From contig NZ_CAJYVQ010000004.1 of NCBI RefSeq assembly GCF_913778665.1, forward strand, positions 310,001 through 374,000: a DNA stretch of 64,000 nucleotides, given 5' to 3'. Of this stretch, positions 48,647 through 57,698 are shown piece after piece (position 1 is the first letter of the stretch; the number at the start of each line of letters is the position of its first letter). The stretch comes from an uncultured Stenotrophomonas sp. (GTDB lineage: Bacteria; Pseudomonadota; Gammaproteobacteria; Xanthomonadales; Xanthomonadaceae). Both the position numbers and the translations under genes were made by a program. The notes beneath the pieces are model-generated. The model was given only the letters and a program-made list of their open reading frames with translations, did not search any database and was not told where the DNA came from.

Positions 48647-49549
48647 ATGGATGCCTCCGTTCCCCTCACCGCTGTGGTCGCCTTTGTCCACGTGGCCGAG
48701 CACGCCAGCTTCACCCGCGCTGCCGATGCCCTGGGCGTGTCGACCTCGGCGTTGTCGCAGAGCGTGCGCGCGCTGGAAGCGCGGATGGGCGTGCGACTGC
48801 TGCAGCGGACCACGCGGCGGGTCAGCCTGACCGAACACGGCGCGCGTTTCCTGCAGCGCGTGCGCGGCGGCCTGGATCAGATCGACCAGGCGTTTGCCGA
48901 ACTGGACAGCGCTCGCTCGGTGCCTGCCGGGCGGTTGCGTGTGACCCTGCCGCGCATCGTCGCCGATCGCATGGTGCTGCCGCGGCTGCCCGATTTCCTT
49001 GCGCGCTACCCGCAGGTGCAGGTGGAACTGTGCGTCGATCCGGCGCTGACCGATCTCGTTGCCGAGGGCTTCGACGCCGGCATCCGCTTGGGCGAATCAC
49101 TCGCACAGGGCATGATCGCGGTGCCGATCGGGCCACCCGAGCGGCAGGTGGTGGTGGCCACGCCGGTCTATTTCGAACGCCATGGCGTGCCGCAGACCCC
49201 GCATGACCTGCAGGGCCACGCCTGCATCGTGCACCGCTTGGCCAATGGCCGGTTGATGCCGTGGGAGTTCAGCCGCGAAGGCCACGACCTGGAGGTGGAA
49301 GTGAGCGGGCGGCTGGCGTTCAACGATGCCGGCGTCGCCCATCACGCCGTGCTGGCGGGGCTGGGCATGGCCCAGGGGTTCGCCTCGCTGATGGCCGACG
49401 ACATCGCCGCTGGTCGACTGCAGAGTGTGTTGCAGGACTGGCAGCCGCCGTTCCCAGGTTTCCACCTGTACTACCCCGCGCGCGAGCAGATGGCGCCCAA
49501 GCTGCGGGTATTCATCGACCACCTGCGGGCGGAGATGCACGACCGGTAG
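48647..49549 (+). CDS. LysR-family regulator, divergent from the aldo/keto reductase
   Basis: 300 residues. N-terminal [37 protein letters not shown] and a periplasmic-binding-type effector domain follow. ATG 48647 ([11 protein letters not shown]) is chosen. It probably controls the divergent aldo/keto reductase. The TAG stop at 49547-49549 lies in the GTAG head of a SMAG unit, so the repeat supplies the end of the gene. Confidence 0.92.
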   Translation: MDASVPLTAVVAFVHVAEHASFTRAADALGVSTSALSQSVRALEARMGVRLLQRTTRRVSLTEHGARFLQRVRGGLDQIDQAFAELDSARSVPAGRLRVTLPRIVADRMVLPRLPDFLARYPQVQVELCVDPALTDLVAEGFDAGIRLGESLAQGMIAVPIGPPERQVVVATPVYFERHGVPQTPHDLQGHACIVHRLANGRLMPWEFSREGHDLEVEVSGRLAFNDAGVAHHAVLAGLGMAQGFASLMADDIAAGRLQSVLQDWQPPFPGFHLYYPAREQMAPKLRVFIDHLRAEMHDR

Positions 49550-49570
49550 ATGCCAACCTTGGCTGGCATG
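49546..49570. repeat. SMAG palindrome carrying a stop codon
   Basis: GTAGATGCCAACC-TT-GGCTGGCATGC: GTAG at 49546-49549, near-perfect stem GCCAACC/GGCTGGC. The TAG within it ends the LysR gene. Confidence 0.82.
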
Positions 49571-49572
49571 CT

Positions 49573-50010
49573 TCAATCGATCACGCGCGCCGCTACGCCT
49601 CCCGGCCAATGGCAGCCCTCTTCCTGCCAGGCCTTGGGGTCATCGTGGAAAGCGGTGGTGCGGCCGTCGCTGGCGCGTTCGTAGCTCAGGTCCAGCACCA
49701 GCGCGCCCTGGGTGCTCAGCCGGTAGCGGCCGTTGACCCGCCCGTCGATGCGCTCTTCCCAGACACTGTCGAACTGGTAGGGGCGATCTTCGGCCAGCAC
49801 CGTGGTCTCCATCGACATCCGGCGCAGCGTCAGGCGCTCACGCTGGCCGGCGTAGCGCACGTCGGCGCCGCCACCCGCCAGCCAGCGCCATTCCAGATGG
49901 ATGCGGTCATTGCGACCACCGCTCAGGCAGCGATGGTCCTGCACGGTGGCGGCCGGGGCGGCACCGGCCAGCAGCAGGGCCAGGCCAAGCAGTGGCAGCC
50001 GCGCGTTCAT
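49573..50010 (-). CDS. Exported protein of unknown function
   Basis: 145 residues. Signal peptide MNARLPLLGLALLLAGAAPA. The mature part is beta-rich with Cys at two positions (HRCLSGG, EEGCHWPG) that could pair. ATG 50010 overlaps the lysE stop by 4 nt (ATGA), so the two are translationally coupled. No family recognised. Confidence 0.72.
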   Translation of the reverse strand: MNARLPLLGLALLLAGAAPAATVQDHRCLSGGRNDRIHLEWRWLAGGGADVRYAGQRERLTLRRMSMETTVLAEDRPYQFDSVWEERIDGRVNGRYRLSTQGALVLDLSYERASDGRTTAFHDDPKAWQEEGCHWPGGVAARVID

Positions 50011-50636
50011 CCGTTCAACCCGAGCCGGATGCCGAACCCCACCAGGAACAGGCCGGCCACCCGGCGCAGTGCATCGCTGATCCGCGGATGCTGGATCAAG
50101 CGGCGGCGGGCAAGGTTGCCGACCCCGATCAGCATCGAGCAGTAGGCGATGCTGACCACCAGGATGATGCCGGCCAATGCCGCGAAGGTCGCGATGCCCT
50201 GGTGCGCCTTGGGATCGATGAACAACGGCAGGAATGCCATGTAGAACAGGATCGCCTTCGGGTTGAGCAGGCTGACCAGGATCGCCTGCTGGAAATAGCG
50301 GCCCGGCTGCATGCGGATCGGGCCGGCATCCGCACCGTCGTGCTTGGGCGTGCGCAGCAGACTGATGCCGACCCACACCAGGTAGGCCGCACCCAGGTAC
50401 TGCACGGCATGGAACACCAGCGGGTTGGCTTTCAGCAGCGCAGCCACGCCAGCCAGCGCCAGCCACATCAGGATCTGGTCGCCGACCAGCAGGCCGGCCA
50501 GTGCGGTGTAGCCGCCGCGCACGCCGCCACGGCCGGTGGCGGTCAGCAGGGTGAAGGTGCCGGGGCCGGGCAGGGCGAGGAACACCAGCACGGCGACCAG
50601 AAACGTCCACAGGTCCTGGATGCCCATCCACGGCAT
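50007..50636 (-). CDS. LysE/RhtB-family amino-acid exporter
   Basis: 209 residues with six membrane helices. LysE hallmarks: FLALPGPGTFTLLTATGRGG near the N-terminus and ILVSLLNPKAILFYMAFLPLF in the middle. It exports amino acids such as lysine, threonine or homoserine. ATG 50636 (PWMGIQDLW) is used. It lies next to a LysR gene (50651-51622), 14 nt upstream on the same strand, and is coupled to the exported protein gene downstream. Confidence 0.92.
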   Translation of the reverse strand: MPWMGIQDLWTFLVAVLVFLALPGPGTFTLLTATGRGGVRGGYTALAGLLVGDQILMWLALAGVAALLKANPLVFHAVQYLGAAYLVWVGISLLRTPKHDGADAGPIRMQPGRYFQQAILVSLLNPKAILFYMAFLPLFIDPKAHQGIATFAALAGIILVVSIAYCSMLIGVGNLARRRLIQHPRISDALRRVAGLFLVGFGIRLGLNG

Positions 50637-50650
50637 GGCGGTGTTCTCTG

Positions 50651-51622
50651 TTACGGGGGGCCGCCATTGTCGGCCAGCGCCGGGGCGGGCGACAGGGGGC
50701 CGGCAAGTCCATCGGGCATGCCAGACAGCAGCGGTTGCAGGTGCTGCCGCAGCTGCGCGTGCAGTTGCCGCACCGCCGGCGAGAACTGCTTGCGATGCGG
50801 GCACACCAGCTGCAGCGGAATGTGGCTGCCAACGCCATCGAGCAGCAGCTGCAGGCGCCCGGCCAGCACGTCTTCGCGCAGGTCCAGCCAGGATTTGTAG
50901 GTGATGCCTTCGCCGGCCACCGCCCAGCGTCGCACCACATCGGCGTCGTCGCAGACCAGCGGGCCGCGCACCGGAATGACAGTGCGGCGCCCGTCGACCT
51001 CGAACGACCAGCGATCGTAGGCGCGGCCGCTGAGCTGGTAGACCAGGCAATCGTGCTCGCGCAGTTCGTCAAGGCGCACGGGCGTGCCTCGTCGCCGCAG
51101 GTAATCGGGCGAGGCTGCGAGTACACGGCGGTTGTCTTCGAGCAGGGGCAGGGCGACATAGCTGGCGTCATCGAAATGGCCGATGCGGATCGCAACGTCC
51201 ACCGGGTCGCGGAACACGTCGGCCACTTCATCGGACAGGCGCAGGTGCAGGCGCAGCCGCGGGTGCGCGGCGCGGAACGCGGTCAGCCACGGCAGCAGCA
51301 GGTTGCGACCGAAGTCCGACGGCGCCGACAGCTGCAGCGTGCCGTGCAGCTCGGCGTCCTCGCCCTGCACGCGGGCCCGCCCTTCGCGCAGGGTGGCCAG
51401 TACCTCCTGCGCATAGGGCAGGTAGAGCGCGCCCTCGCCGGTCAGGCGCAGGCTGCGGGTGGTACGCACGAACAGGCGCAGGTCCAGCTCGCGCTCCAGC
51501 CGCGCCACCGCGGCCGCGACTTGCCCGGGCAGCAGATCGGCCTCGCGTGCGGCCTGCGAGAAGCTGCCAAGCGCAGCCGTGCGGACGAACAGGTGCAGGT
51601 CATCGAAGCGGATCATCTTCAT
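50651..51622 (-). CDS. LysR-family transcriptional regulator
   Basis: 323 residues. HTH SFSQAAREADLLPGQVAAAVARLERELDL, then an effector domain (AELHGTLQLSAPSDFGRNLLLPW, VDVAIRIGHFDDASYVALPL). It is divergent from the oxidoreductase at 51714 across 91 bp, so that gene is the likely target; the lysE gene right after it may also be in its regulon. ATG 51622 is taken as the start; frame open further upstream. Confidence 0.9.
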   Translation of the reverse strand: MKMIRFDDLHLFVRTAALGSFSQAAREADLLPGQVAAAVARLERELDLRLFVRTTRSLRLTGEGALYLPYAQEVLATLREGRARVQGEDAELHGTLQLSAPSDFGRNLLLPWLTAFRAAHPRLRLHLRLSDEVADVFRDPVDVAIRIGHFDDASYVALPLLEDNRRVLAASPDYLRRRGTPVRLDELREHDCLVYQLSGRAYDRWSFEVDGRRTVIPVRGPLVCDDADVVRRWAVAGEGITYKSWLDLREDVLAGRLQLLLDGVGSHIPLQLVCPHRKQFSPAVRQLHAQLRQHLQPLLSGMPDGLAGPLSPAPALADNGGPP

Positions 51623-51713
51623 TGCCGGAGTGAAAGTGCTGCCCGATTCTGCGCCTTTCTGAGCGGCCGTGCGCGGCGCACTCTGTCGGCTCCTTCCCCA
51701 CTGGACCGCTGCC

Positions 51714-52721
51714 ATGCGCGCCATTGCCTACACCCACGCCGGCCTGCCGATTGATGATGCGCAGGCCCTGATCGACATCGAACTGGACCTGCCGCAGCCC
51801 GGCCCGCGTGACCTGCGGGTGGCGGTGCGCGCGGTGGCGGTCAACCCGGTCGACACCAAGGTGCGGCGCGGCGTGGCCACCGACGGTCCGCGCGTGCTGG
51901 GCTGGGATGCAGTCGGCATCGTCGACGCGGTCGGCAGCGAGGTGACCCTGTTCCAGCCCGGCGATGCGGTCTACTACGCCGGTGTGATCGACCGCCCGGG
52001 CAGCAATGCCGAGTACCAGCTGGTGGACGAGCGCAGCGTTGGCCGCAAGCCGGCGAGCCTGGACGATGCCGCCGCTGCGGCGCTGCCGCTGACCGCGATC
52101 ACTGCCTGGGAACTGCTGTTCGACCGCCTGCGCATTCCCGAGGGCGGTGGCGAGGGTCAGACCCTGCTGGTGATCGGTGCGGCCGGTGGTGTCGGCTCGA
52201 TCCTGGTGCAGCTGGCACGGAAGCTGACGAAACTGACGGTGATCGGCACCGCCTCGCGACCGGATACCCAGGACTGGGTGTATGCGATGGGCGCGCACCA
52301 CGTGATCGACCACAGCCAGCCATTGGCCGAAGGCCTGGCGCGGCTGGGCATCAGCGAGGTGCAGCACGTCGCCAGCCTGACCCACTCTGACCAGCACTAC
52401 GCGCAGATCGTCGAGCTGCTGGCGCCGCAGGGCCAGTTCGGCCTGATCGACGATCCGGGACAGGTGGATGTCATGGCGCTCAAGCGCAAGGCGCTGTCGC
52501 TGCACTGGGAATCGATGTTCACCCGACCGCTGTACAAGACTGCGGACATGCAGCGCCAGCATGAGTTGTTGAACCGGGTGGCCGAGCTGATCGACGCCGG
52601 CGTGCTGCAGACCACGCTCGGTGAGAACTTCGGGCGCATCGACGCGGCCAACCTGCGGCGTGCCCATGCGCTGCTGGAAAGCCACCGCGCCAAGGGCAAG
52701 ATCGTGCTGGAAGGCTGGTAA
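51714..52721 (+). CDS. Zinc-type / quinone oxidoreductase of the MDR superfamily
   Basis: 335 residues, NADPH-dependent medium-chain reductase of the ZADH1/quinone reductase group. It lacks the structural-zinc cysteines of alcohol dehydrogenases. The nucleotide loop is VIGAAGGVGSILVQLA, and the N-terminal half carries NPVDTKVRRGVATDGPRVLGWDAVG. ATG 51714 is chosen over an in-frame ATG 45 nt upstream. It is divergent from the LysR gene 50651-51622. Confidence 0.9.
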   Translation: MRAIAYTHAGLPIDDAQALIDIELDLPQPGPRDLRVAVRAVAVNPVDTKVRRGVATDGPRVLGWDAVGIVDAVGSEVTLFQPGDAVYYAGVIDRPGSNAEYQLVDERSVGRKPASLDDAAAAALPLTAITAWELLFDRLRIPEGGGEGQTLLVIGAAGGVGSILVQLARKLTKLTVIGTASRPDTQDWVYAMGAHHVIDHSQPLAEGLARLGISEVQHVASLTHSDQHYAQIVELLAPQGQFGLIDDPGQVDVMALKRKALSLHWESMFTRPLYKTADMQRQHELLNRVAELIDAGVLQTTLGENFGRIDAANLRRAHALLESHRAKGKIVLEGW

Positions 52722-52736
52722 CACGAAGCGCCTTCT

Positions 52737-52804
52737 GTAGAGCCGAGCCCGCGCTCGGCTGCCGTTTGCGCATGGGCATCAGCCGAACATGGGCTCGGCT
52801 CTGC
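52737..52804. repeat. SMAG dimer, right end degraded
   Basis: GTAGAGCCGAGC...GCTCGGCT from 52737 and AGCCGAAC...GGCTCGGCTCTGC to 52804; the CTAC end has become CTGC and one stem base changed. Confidence 0.82.
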
Positions 52805-52883
52805 AGCGCTTCACCCACGCATGGCGCGGATCTACCGTGCCGATCAAGCGCGACACCTCCCCACAGCGGGCGCGACCCACTCC

Positions 52884-53489
52884 TCAGGCCACGCCGTTGT
52901 CGACGTGTTCGGCAAACCCGGGCTGCTGGCGCAGGCGTTCGAACCAGGCCTTCACATTTGGCAGTGTGGGTTTTCCGCCGGGCGTGCTGCGCCAGCGCTG
53001 GGTCGACAGGCCCAGCACGATGTCGGCCAGGGTGAACGCACTGCCGGTGACATGGGCCCGGCCATCGGCCAACTGCGCGTCGAGCACGCCCATCAGCCGG
53101 TTCCACTGCGCCAGGCTGGCCTCGGCGCGTACGTCATCCAGGTAGTCCGGGTGTTGCCGTACCCGGGCCATGAACACGTGGCGCCAGGCACTGTTGAGGT
53201 CGCTGGCCTGCCAATCCATCCACTGCTCCACCCGCGCACGGGCCTGTGCCGCGGCGGGCAGCAGGTCGTCGCGGCCGGCGCGGGCAGCCAGGTAACGGCA
53301 GATGCTGTTGGATTCCCACAGGACGAAGTCGCCGTCGCGCAGCACCGGTACCTGCCGGTTCGGGTTGAGCGCGGCCAGCAGGTCTGGCGGCGGCATGGGA
53401 TCGTGTTGCAGCGGCAGGTCGAGCCCCGCGCACAGCCACAGCACCTTGCGCACATTGATGGAGGTGGGCTTTCCGTACAGAGCGAGCAT
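52884..53489 (-). CDS. Glutathione S-transferase family protein
   Basis: 201 residues. Thioredoxin-like N-terminal domain MLALYGKPTSINVRKVLWLC with VPVLRDGDFVLWESNSICRY (glutathione-side VPV and ES), then an all-helical C-terminal domain. The active residue near SINVRK is Ser/Asn-type rather than Tyr. ATG 53489 is chosen. It is divergent from rmuC with 45 bp between starts. Confidence 0.92.
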   Translation of the reverse strand: MLALYGKPTSINVRKVLWLCAGLDLPLQHDPMPPPDLLAALNPNRQVPVLRDGDFVLWESNSICRYLAARAGRDDLLPAAAQARARVEQWMDWQASDLNSAWRHVFMARVRQHPDYLDDVRAEASLAQWNRLMGVLDAQLADGRAHVTGSAFTLADIVLGLSTQRWRSTPGGKPTLPNVKAWFERLRQQPGFAEHVDNGVA

Positions 53490-53534
53490 GGTTCCGGCGC
53501 AGCAGCTGAGACTCCGCCAGCCTACACTTGCCGC

Positions 53535-55085
53535 ATGCAAACCGAATATCTGCTCATTGGCGGCCTTCTATTGGCCGTGCTCATCCTGCAGCTGGTCGCC
53601 CTGCTGCGGCGCCCGCCCCACGACCGCCTGGAACAGGCGGTGCGCGAGGAGGCGCGGGCCGGGCGCAGCGAACTGCGCGAACAGCTGGACACCTTCGCCC
53701 GCGCGCTGACCGATCTGTCCACGCGTACCGACCAGCGGCTGGACCTGCTGCGCGAGGCCCTGGGCGAGGACGCCCGCAAGGCGCGCGCCGAGTCCGCCGA
53801 AAGCCAGCAGCGCGGCGCTGCATTGATGGGCCAGCGCCTGCAGGAACTGCGTGGTCAGCTGGATACCTTTGGCCAGCAGCAGGAGGCGCGCATCCATGCC
53901 TTCGGCCAGCAGCTGCAGGAACTGACCACGCGCACCGACAGCCAGCTCGGTGCCCTGCGCCAGACCCAGGTGGACGATGCACGCAAGGGCCGCGAGGAGG
54001 GCGCGCAGTCGCAGCAGCGCCTGACCGAGAACCTGGGCCAGCGGCTGCAGGAGCTGACCCAGCGCAACGAGCAGCGTATCGCCGAGATGCGCACGACGCT
54101 GGAAGAACAGCTGCGTGCGCTGCAGAGCGACAACGCACAGAAGCTGGAACAGATGCGCGTGACCGTGGACGAGAAGCTGCAGTCCACGCTGGAAACCCGC
54201 CTGGGCCAGTCCTTCAAGCTGGTCTCCGAGCGCCTGGAGCAGGTGCAGCGCGGCCTCGGTGAGATGCAGCAGCTGGCCACCGGCGTGGGCGACCTCAAGC
54301 GCGTGCTGACCAACGTCAAGACGCGCGGCAGCTGGGGCGAAGTGCAGCTGGAGAACATCCTCGAGCAGACCCTGACCCAGGAGCAGTACGCACGTGCAGT
54401 GAAGGTGCGGCCGGACAGCGGCGAGATGGTCGACATCGCCGTGCGCCTGCCGGGCCGCAGCAGCGATGACACGCCGGTATGGCTGCCGATCGACTCCAAG
54501 TTCCCGCGCGAGGACTACGAGCGGCTGCTGGATGCGCAGGAACAGGGGGACGCCGAGGGCGTGCGCCTTCAGGGCATCCAGCTGGAGCGCGCGGTGCGCG
54601 TGCAGGCCAAGTCGATCTGCGACAAGTACATCGCACCGCCGCACACCACCGACTTCGCGGTGATGTTCCTGCCCACCGAAGGCCTGTACGCTGAGGTGAT
54701 CCGGCGCCCGGGCCTGGTCGACCTGCTGCAGCGCGAGCATCGCGTGGTGGTGGCCGGGCCGACCACGGTCACCGCCCTGCTCAACAGCCTGCAGATGGGC
54801 TTCCGCACATTGGCCATCGAGCAGCGCTCCAGCGAAGTGTGGAGCCTGCTGGGTGCGGTGAAGAGCGAGTTCGGCAAGTTCGCCGGCATCCTGGAAAAGG
54901 CCGAGAAACAGATCACCACGGTCGGCCGCAGCATCGGCGAGGCCAGCCGCAAGACGCGCACCATCGAACGACGCCTGCGTGGCGTGGAATCGCTGGCGTC
55001 CGAACAGGCGCAGTCGCTGCTGGGTGATCTGGCCGAGGGCGATGGGGCCGGCGAGGAGGAAGGCAACGACGGCGACGAGGCCTGA
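53535..55085 (+). CDS. rmuC: DNA recombination protein RmuC
   Basis: 516 residues. An N-terminal membrane anchor (LLIGGLLLAVLILQLVALL) is followed by a long coiled coil rich in Gln/Arg/Glu (about 35-240) and the RmuC nuclease-like domain (GSWGEVQLENILEQTLTQEQY, PIDSKFPREDYERL, FLPTEGLYAEVIRRPG). It limits inversions at short inverted repeats. ATG 53535 gives the membrane anchor; the frame is open far upstream. Confidence 0.93.
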   Translation: MQTEYLLIGGLLLAVLILQLVALLRRPPHDRLEQAVREEARAGRSELREQLDTFARALTDLSTRTDQRLDLLREALGEDARKARAESAESQQRGAALMGQRLQELRGQLDTFGQQQEARIHAFGQQLQELTTRTDSQLGALRQTQVDDARKGREEGAQSQQRLTENLGQRLQELTQRNEQRIAEMRTTLEEQLRALQSDNAQKLEQMRVTVDEKLQSTLETRLGQSFKLVSERLEQVQRGLGEMQQLATGVGDLKRVLTNVKTRGSWGEVQLENILEQTLTQEQYARAVKVRPDSGEMVDIAVRLPGRSSDDTPVWLPIDSKFPREDYERLLDAQEQGDAEGVRLQGIQLERAVRVQAKSICDKYIAPPHTTDFAVMFLPTEGLYAEVIRRPGLVDLLQREHRVVVAGPTTVTALLNSLQMGFRTLAIEQRSSEVWSLLGAVKSEFGKFAGILEKAEKQITTVGRSIGEASRKTRTIERRLRGVESLASEQAQSLLGDLAEGDGAGEEEGNDGDEA

Positions 55086-55156
55086 GCCACGCTGACACGC
55101 CGCCTGCATCGCCGATGCGTATGCTGGCGGCCTGTCCGCTTCGATCAGGTACCGCC

Positions 55157-55555
55157 ATGCGCCTGCGCCTCTGCACCCGCCTTGTCCTGACCGCATTGCT
55201 TGCCGCCTGCAGCAGTGCGCCACCGGTTGCGGACACGCCGGCGCCTGCCGGCGCGGCAACCACGCCTGAAGCGGCCGAGGCCTACCGTGAAGCGCGCGAC
55301 GTCGACTGCCAGGCGGCCGGTGGCAGCCTGCAGCGGCTGGGCCGGTTGCAGCGCGAGCAGTGCGTGATTCCCAATGCCGATGCCCGCAAGACCTGCAGCG
55401 GCAAGAGCGACTGCACGGGCCAATGCCTGGCCAGTGGCGAAGTGGCCGCCGGCAGCGTCGCCACCGGTACCTGCCAGCGTGATGCCAGCCAGAACTTCGG
55501 ATGCCGCCAGCGCATCGAGGACGGCAAGGCGCAGGGCACGATCTGCGTGGATTGA
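55157..55555 (+). CDS. Cys-rich putative lipoprotein
   Basis: 132 residues. Lipobox LLAAC with lipidated Cys near residue 18, then a Pro/Ala linker and a compact C-terminal part with eight cysteines (for example VDCQAAGG, KTCSGKSDCTGQC, GCRQRIEDGK) that probably pair. It is an outer- or inner-membrane lipoprotein of unknown role. ATG 55157 matches the signal; a SMAG dimer follows. Confidence 0.72.
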   Translation: MRLRLCTRLVLTALLAACSSAPPVADTPAPAGAATTPEAAEAYREARDVDCQAAGGSLQRLGRLQREQCVIPNADARKTCSGKSDCTGQCLASGEVAAGSVATGTCQRDASQNFGCRQRIEDGKAQGTICVD

Positions 55556-55564
55556 AGATGTCCT

Positions 55565-55623
55565 GTAGAGCCGAGCCCATGCTCGGCTGCCCTGCAATGA
55601 GCCGAGCGTAGACTCGGCTCTAC
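55565..55623. repeat. SMAG dimer before glutathione peroxidase gene
   Basis: GTAGAGCCGAGC from 55565 and GCCGAGC...GACTCGGCTCTAC to 55623. The second stem has one changed pair. Confidence 0.87.
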
Positions 55624-55681
55624 AACAGTGCGCGCGGCGCTATGCTGGTGGGCCATTCCCCGCCGTAGCCGGAGCCCCCGC

Positions 55682-56227
55682 GTGAGCACCCCGATCCAGG
55701 ATATTTCCCTCACCACCATCGACGGCCAGCCGTCCTCGCTTGCCGACTACCAGGGCAAGGTCCTGCTGCTGGTCAACGTCGCCTCCAAGTGCGGCCTGAC
55801 CCCGCAGTACGAAGGCCTGCAGGCGCTGTACGCGGAAAAGCACGCTCAGGGCCTGGAAGTGCTGGGCTTCCCCGCCAACAACTTCCTCGGCCAGGAGCCG
55901 GGCAGCGAGGCGGAGATCCAGCAGTTCTGCCAGCTCACCTACGATGTCAGCTTCCCGATGTTCTCCAAGATCAGCGTGGCCGGGGATGACACCCACCCGC
56001 TGTACCAGCAGCTGACCGCCGCGCAGCCGCAGTCGATCGGCGAAGGCCCACTGCGCGAGCGCCTGGCCAGCAAGGAGATTCCGATCCACGCCGCGCCGGC
56101 GGTGCTGTGGAACTTCGAGAAGTTCCTGGTCGGGCGCGACGGCAAGGTCATCGCCCGCTTCGCTCCGGACGTGGCCGCCGACGATGCACGCCTGCGCGAA
56201 GCCATCGAGGCCGCGCTGGCGGCCTGA
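55682..56227 (+). CDS. Glutathione peroxidase
   Basis: 181 residues. Peroxidatic Cys37 in NVASKCGLTPQYEGLQ, then GFPANNFLGQEPG with the active-site Gln and WNFEKFLVGRDG with the active-site Trp. It reduces hydrogen peroxide and lipid peroxides, probably with thioredoxin. GTG 55682 fits the family N-terminus (STPIQDISLTTIDG). It is convergent with the mla operon; a shared bidirectional terminator lies at 56321-56346. Confidence 0.95.
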   Translation: MSTPIQDISLTTIDGQPSSLADYQGKVLLLVNVASKCGLTPQYEGLQALYAEKHAQGLEVLGFPANNFLGQEPGSEAEIQQFCQLTYDVSFPMFSKISVAGDDTHPLYQQLTAAQPQSIGEGPLRERLASKEIPIHAAPAVLWNFEKFLVGRDGKVIARFAPDVAADDARLREAIEAALAA

Positions 56228-56231
56228 GCAA

Positions 56232-56303
56232 GGCATGCCAACCAAGGTTGGCACCTGCCGGGCCGGGGCCGGACTCCTTTTCAGGGGAAAGGGTTCCGAC
56301 CCC
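56232..56303. repeat. Compound palindromic element between gpx and mlaA
   Basis: GCCAACC-AA-GGTTGGC (56237-56252, perfect arms) with a CTGC-type tail, then an imperfect hairpin with arms near GGGGCCGGACTCC and GGTTCCGACCCC (56265-56303). Same two-part design as 42139-42200. Confidence 0.65.
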
Positions 56304-56320
56304 ACCGGCAACGCCAAAGA

Positions 56321-56346
56321 AAAAACCCCGCCGAGGCGGGGTTTTT
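56321..56346. terminator. Bidirectional terminator between gpx and mlaA
   Basis: AAAAACCCCGCC-GA-GGCGGGGTTTTT: perfect 12-bp stem with A and T tracts on both sides, so it can end both convergent transcripts. Confidence 0.93.
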
Positions 56347-56365
56347 CATGCATCGATCAGCGACC

Positions 56366-57385
56366 TCAGTGGGTCCACTGCGGCATCGGCATCGCATCGA
56401 CCGGAATCGGCGAATTGGCATCGTCGTGGCCACGGTCGCGTTTGCTGCGCAGATCGTTCTCGATCTGGTAGTTGCGGCGCTGCATCCACGCATCGCGCAC
56501 CAGCGAGTACTCGTCCACCGCAGTGTCGCGCAGGTCGTCGATCGCCAGCAGCTGCGCGCGGGTATCGACCAGCTGCAGGCCCTGCAGGCCGATGCGGACC
56601 TTGTCTTCCTCGATGCGGCGGATCGGCGACAGCGGGATGTCGCCGGCCAGGCCGAACACATCGCGCACGGTACGCGGGCCGAAGAACGGCAGTTCCACGT
56701 AGCGCGAACGACGCCAGCCCCACACACCCAGGGTCTGGCCGAAGTCTTCATTGCGACGCGGCACCATCGCCTTGCTGGCCGGATCGAACAGGCCGCCGAT
56801 ACCCAGCGTGCTGTTCATCAGGAAGCGACCCAGGCTGTCCCACGCATCGGCACCACGGCCCTGCAGCAGCTGGTTGGTGATGGTCACCGGCGCGCGCAGG
56901 TTGCTGAAGAAGTTGCTGACGCCAGTGCGGGCGAAGCGCGGCACCACGTGGGTATAGGCGGTAGCCAGCGGACGGGCGATGCCGCGGTCGACCGCGTTGT
57001 TGAACGTGTGCACCTTGCGGTTGAACGGTTCCCACGGGTCGTAGGCCGCCGCGCTGCCGGTGTTGCGGGCGCCGCCGTAAAGAGCATCGAAGTCATCATC
57101 CCCGCCCGGCGCGCTGGCCGCCGCGGTCTTCGCTGCATCGGCATCGGTACTGGCTGCGGGCGGTGTCGGCGCCGCAGCGGTGGCGGGCGGCGGAGTGTTC
57201 ACCGCGGCCACCGGGACTACCGGCGCGACGTCGGCAACGCCGGTGTCGACGGGCGCCGCCTCGGCGGGAGCGTTGGCCGGGACCACGGTGCTGGCGGCCG
57301 GCGCGTCGCTGCGCGCGGGCTTGCCGGCACAGGCAGTCAGCGCGGTGGCCAGGACGATCAGGGGGAGAGCGCGTACGACGTTCAT
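56366..57385 (-). CDS. mlaA: Outer-membrane lipoprotein MlaA (VacJ)
   Basis: 339 residues. Lipobox LTAC with lipidated Cys near residue 19, then a long Ala/Pro/Thr linker (about 25-100) and the MlaA domain from DPWEPFNRKVHTFNNAVDRG to DIPLSPIRRIEEDKVRIGL. It removes phospholipids from the outer leaflet and passes them to MlaC. It is the last gene of the mlaFEDCB-mlaA unit, 1 nt after the mlaB stop. The long linker is unusual compared with E. coli MlaA. Confidence 0.93.
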   Translation of the reverse strand: MNVVRALPLIVLATALTACAGKPARSDAPAASTVVPANAPAEAAPVDTGVADVAPVVPVAAVNTPPPATAAAPTPPAASTDADAAKTAAASAPGGDDDFDALYGGARNTGSAAAYDPWEPFNRKVHTFNNAVDRGIARPLATAYTHVVPRFARTGVSNFFSNLRAPVTITNQLLQGRGADAWDSLGRFLMNSTLGIGGLFDPASKAMVPRRNEDFGQTLGVWGWRRSRYVELPFFGPRTVRDVFGLAGDIPLSPIRRIEEDKVRIGLQGLQLVDTRAQLLAIDDLRDTAVDEYSLVRDAWMQRRNYQIENDLRSKRDRGHDDANSPIPVDAMPMPQWTH

Positions 57386-57386
57386 G

Positions 57387-57698
57387 TCAGCTCGCAGCAG
57401 AAGTAGCGTTGAAATCCAGGTCGGGCGACAGCCGGTAGGCCGCGCTCAGCTCGTTGAGTCCGGCGGGGGCGCCGGAGATCGCCAGCGGATGGCCGGCCGT
57501 GCGTGCACGTGCAGCCAGCTCGGCCAGCAGGGCCAGGCCGGCGCTGTCCACACGCTCCACTTCGCCCAGCTCCAGCCGCGCCAGCTGCGCCGGCAGGGCC
57601 TGCAGCTGCGGCCACAGCGCGATCACCGCGGCACGGTCGAGCACCCCGCGCAGGCGCAGGGTGTCGCCTTCCAGCAGGGCCAGTGCGTTACTTGCCAT
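57387..57698 (-). CDS. mlaB: STAS-domain protein MlaB
   Basis: 103 residues. A STAS fold: LALLEGDTLRLRGVLDRAAV, LARLELGEVERVDSAGLALLAEL with the conserved Asp-Ser-Ala-Gly. It binds MlaF and supports the Mla transporter. ATG 57698 overlaps the mlaC end by 11 nt; the frame is open upstream but only in the mlaC region. Confidence 0.9.
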   Translation of the reverse strand: MASNALALLEGDTLRLRGVLDRAAVIALWPQLQALPAQLARLELGEVERVDSAGLALLAELAARARTAGHPLAISGAPAGLNELSAAYRLSPDLDFNATSAAS

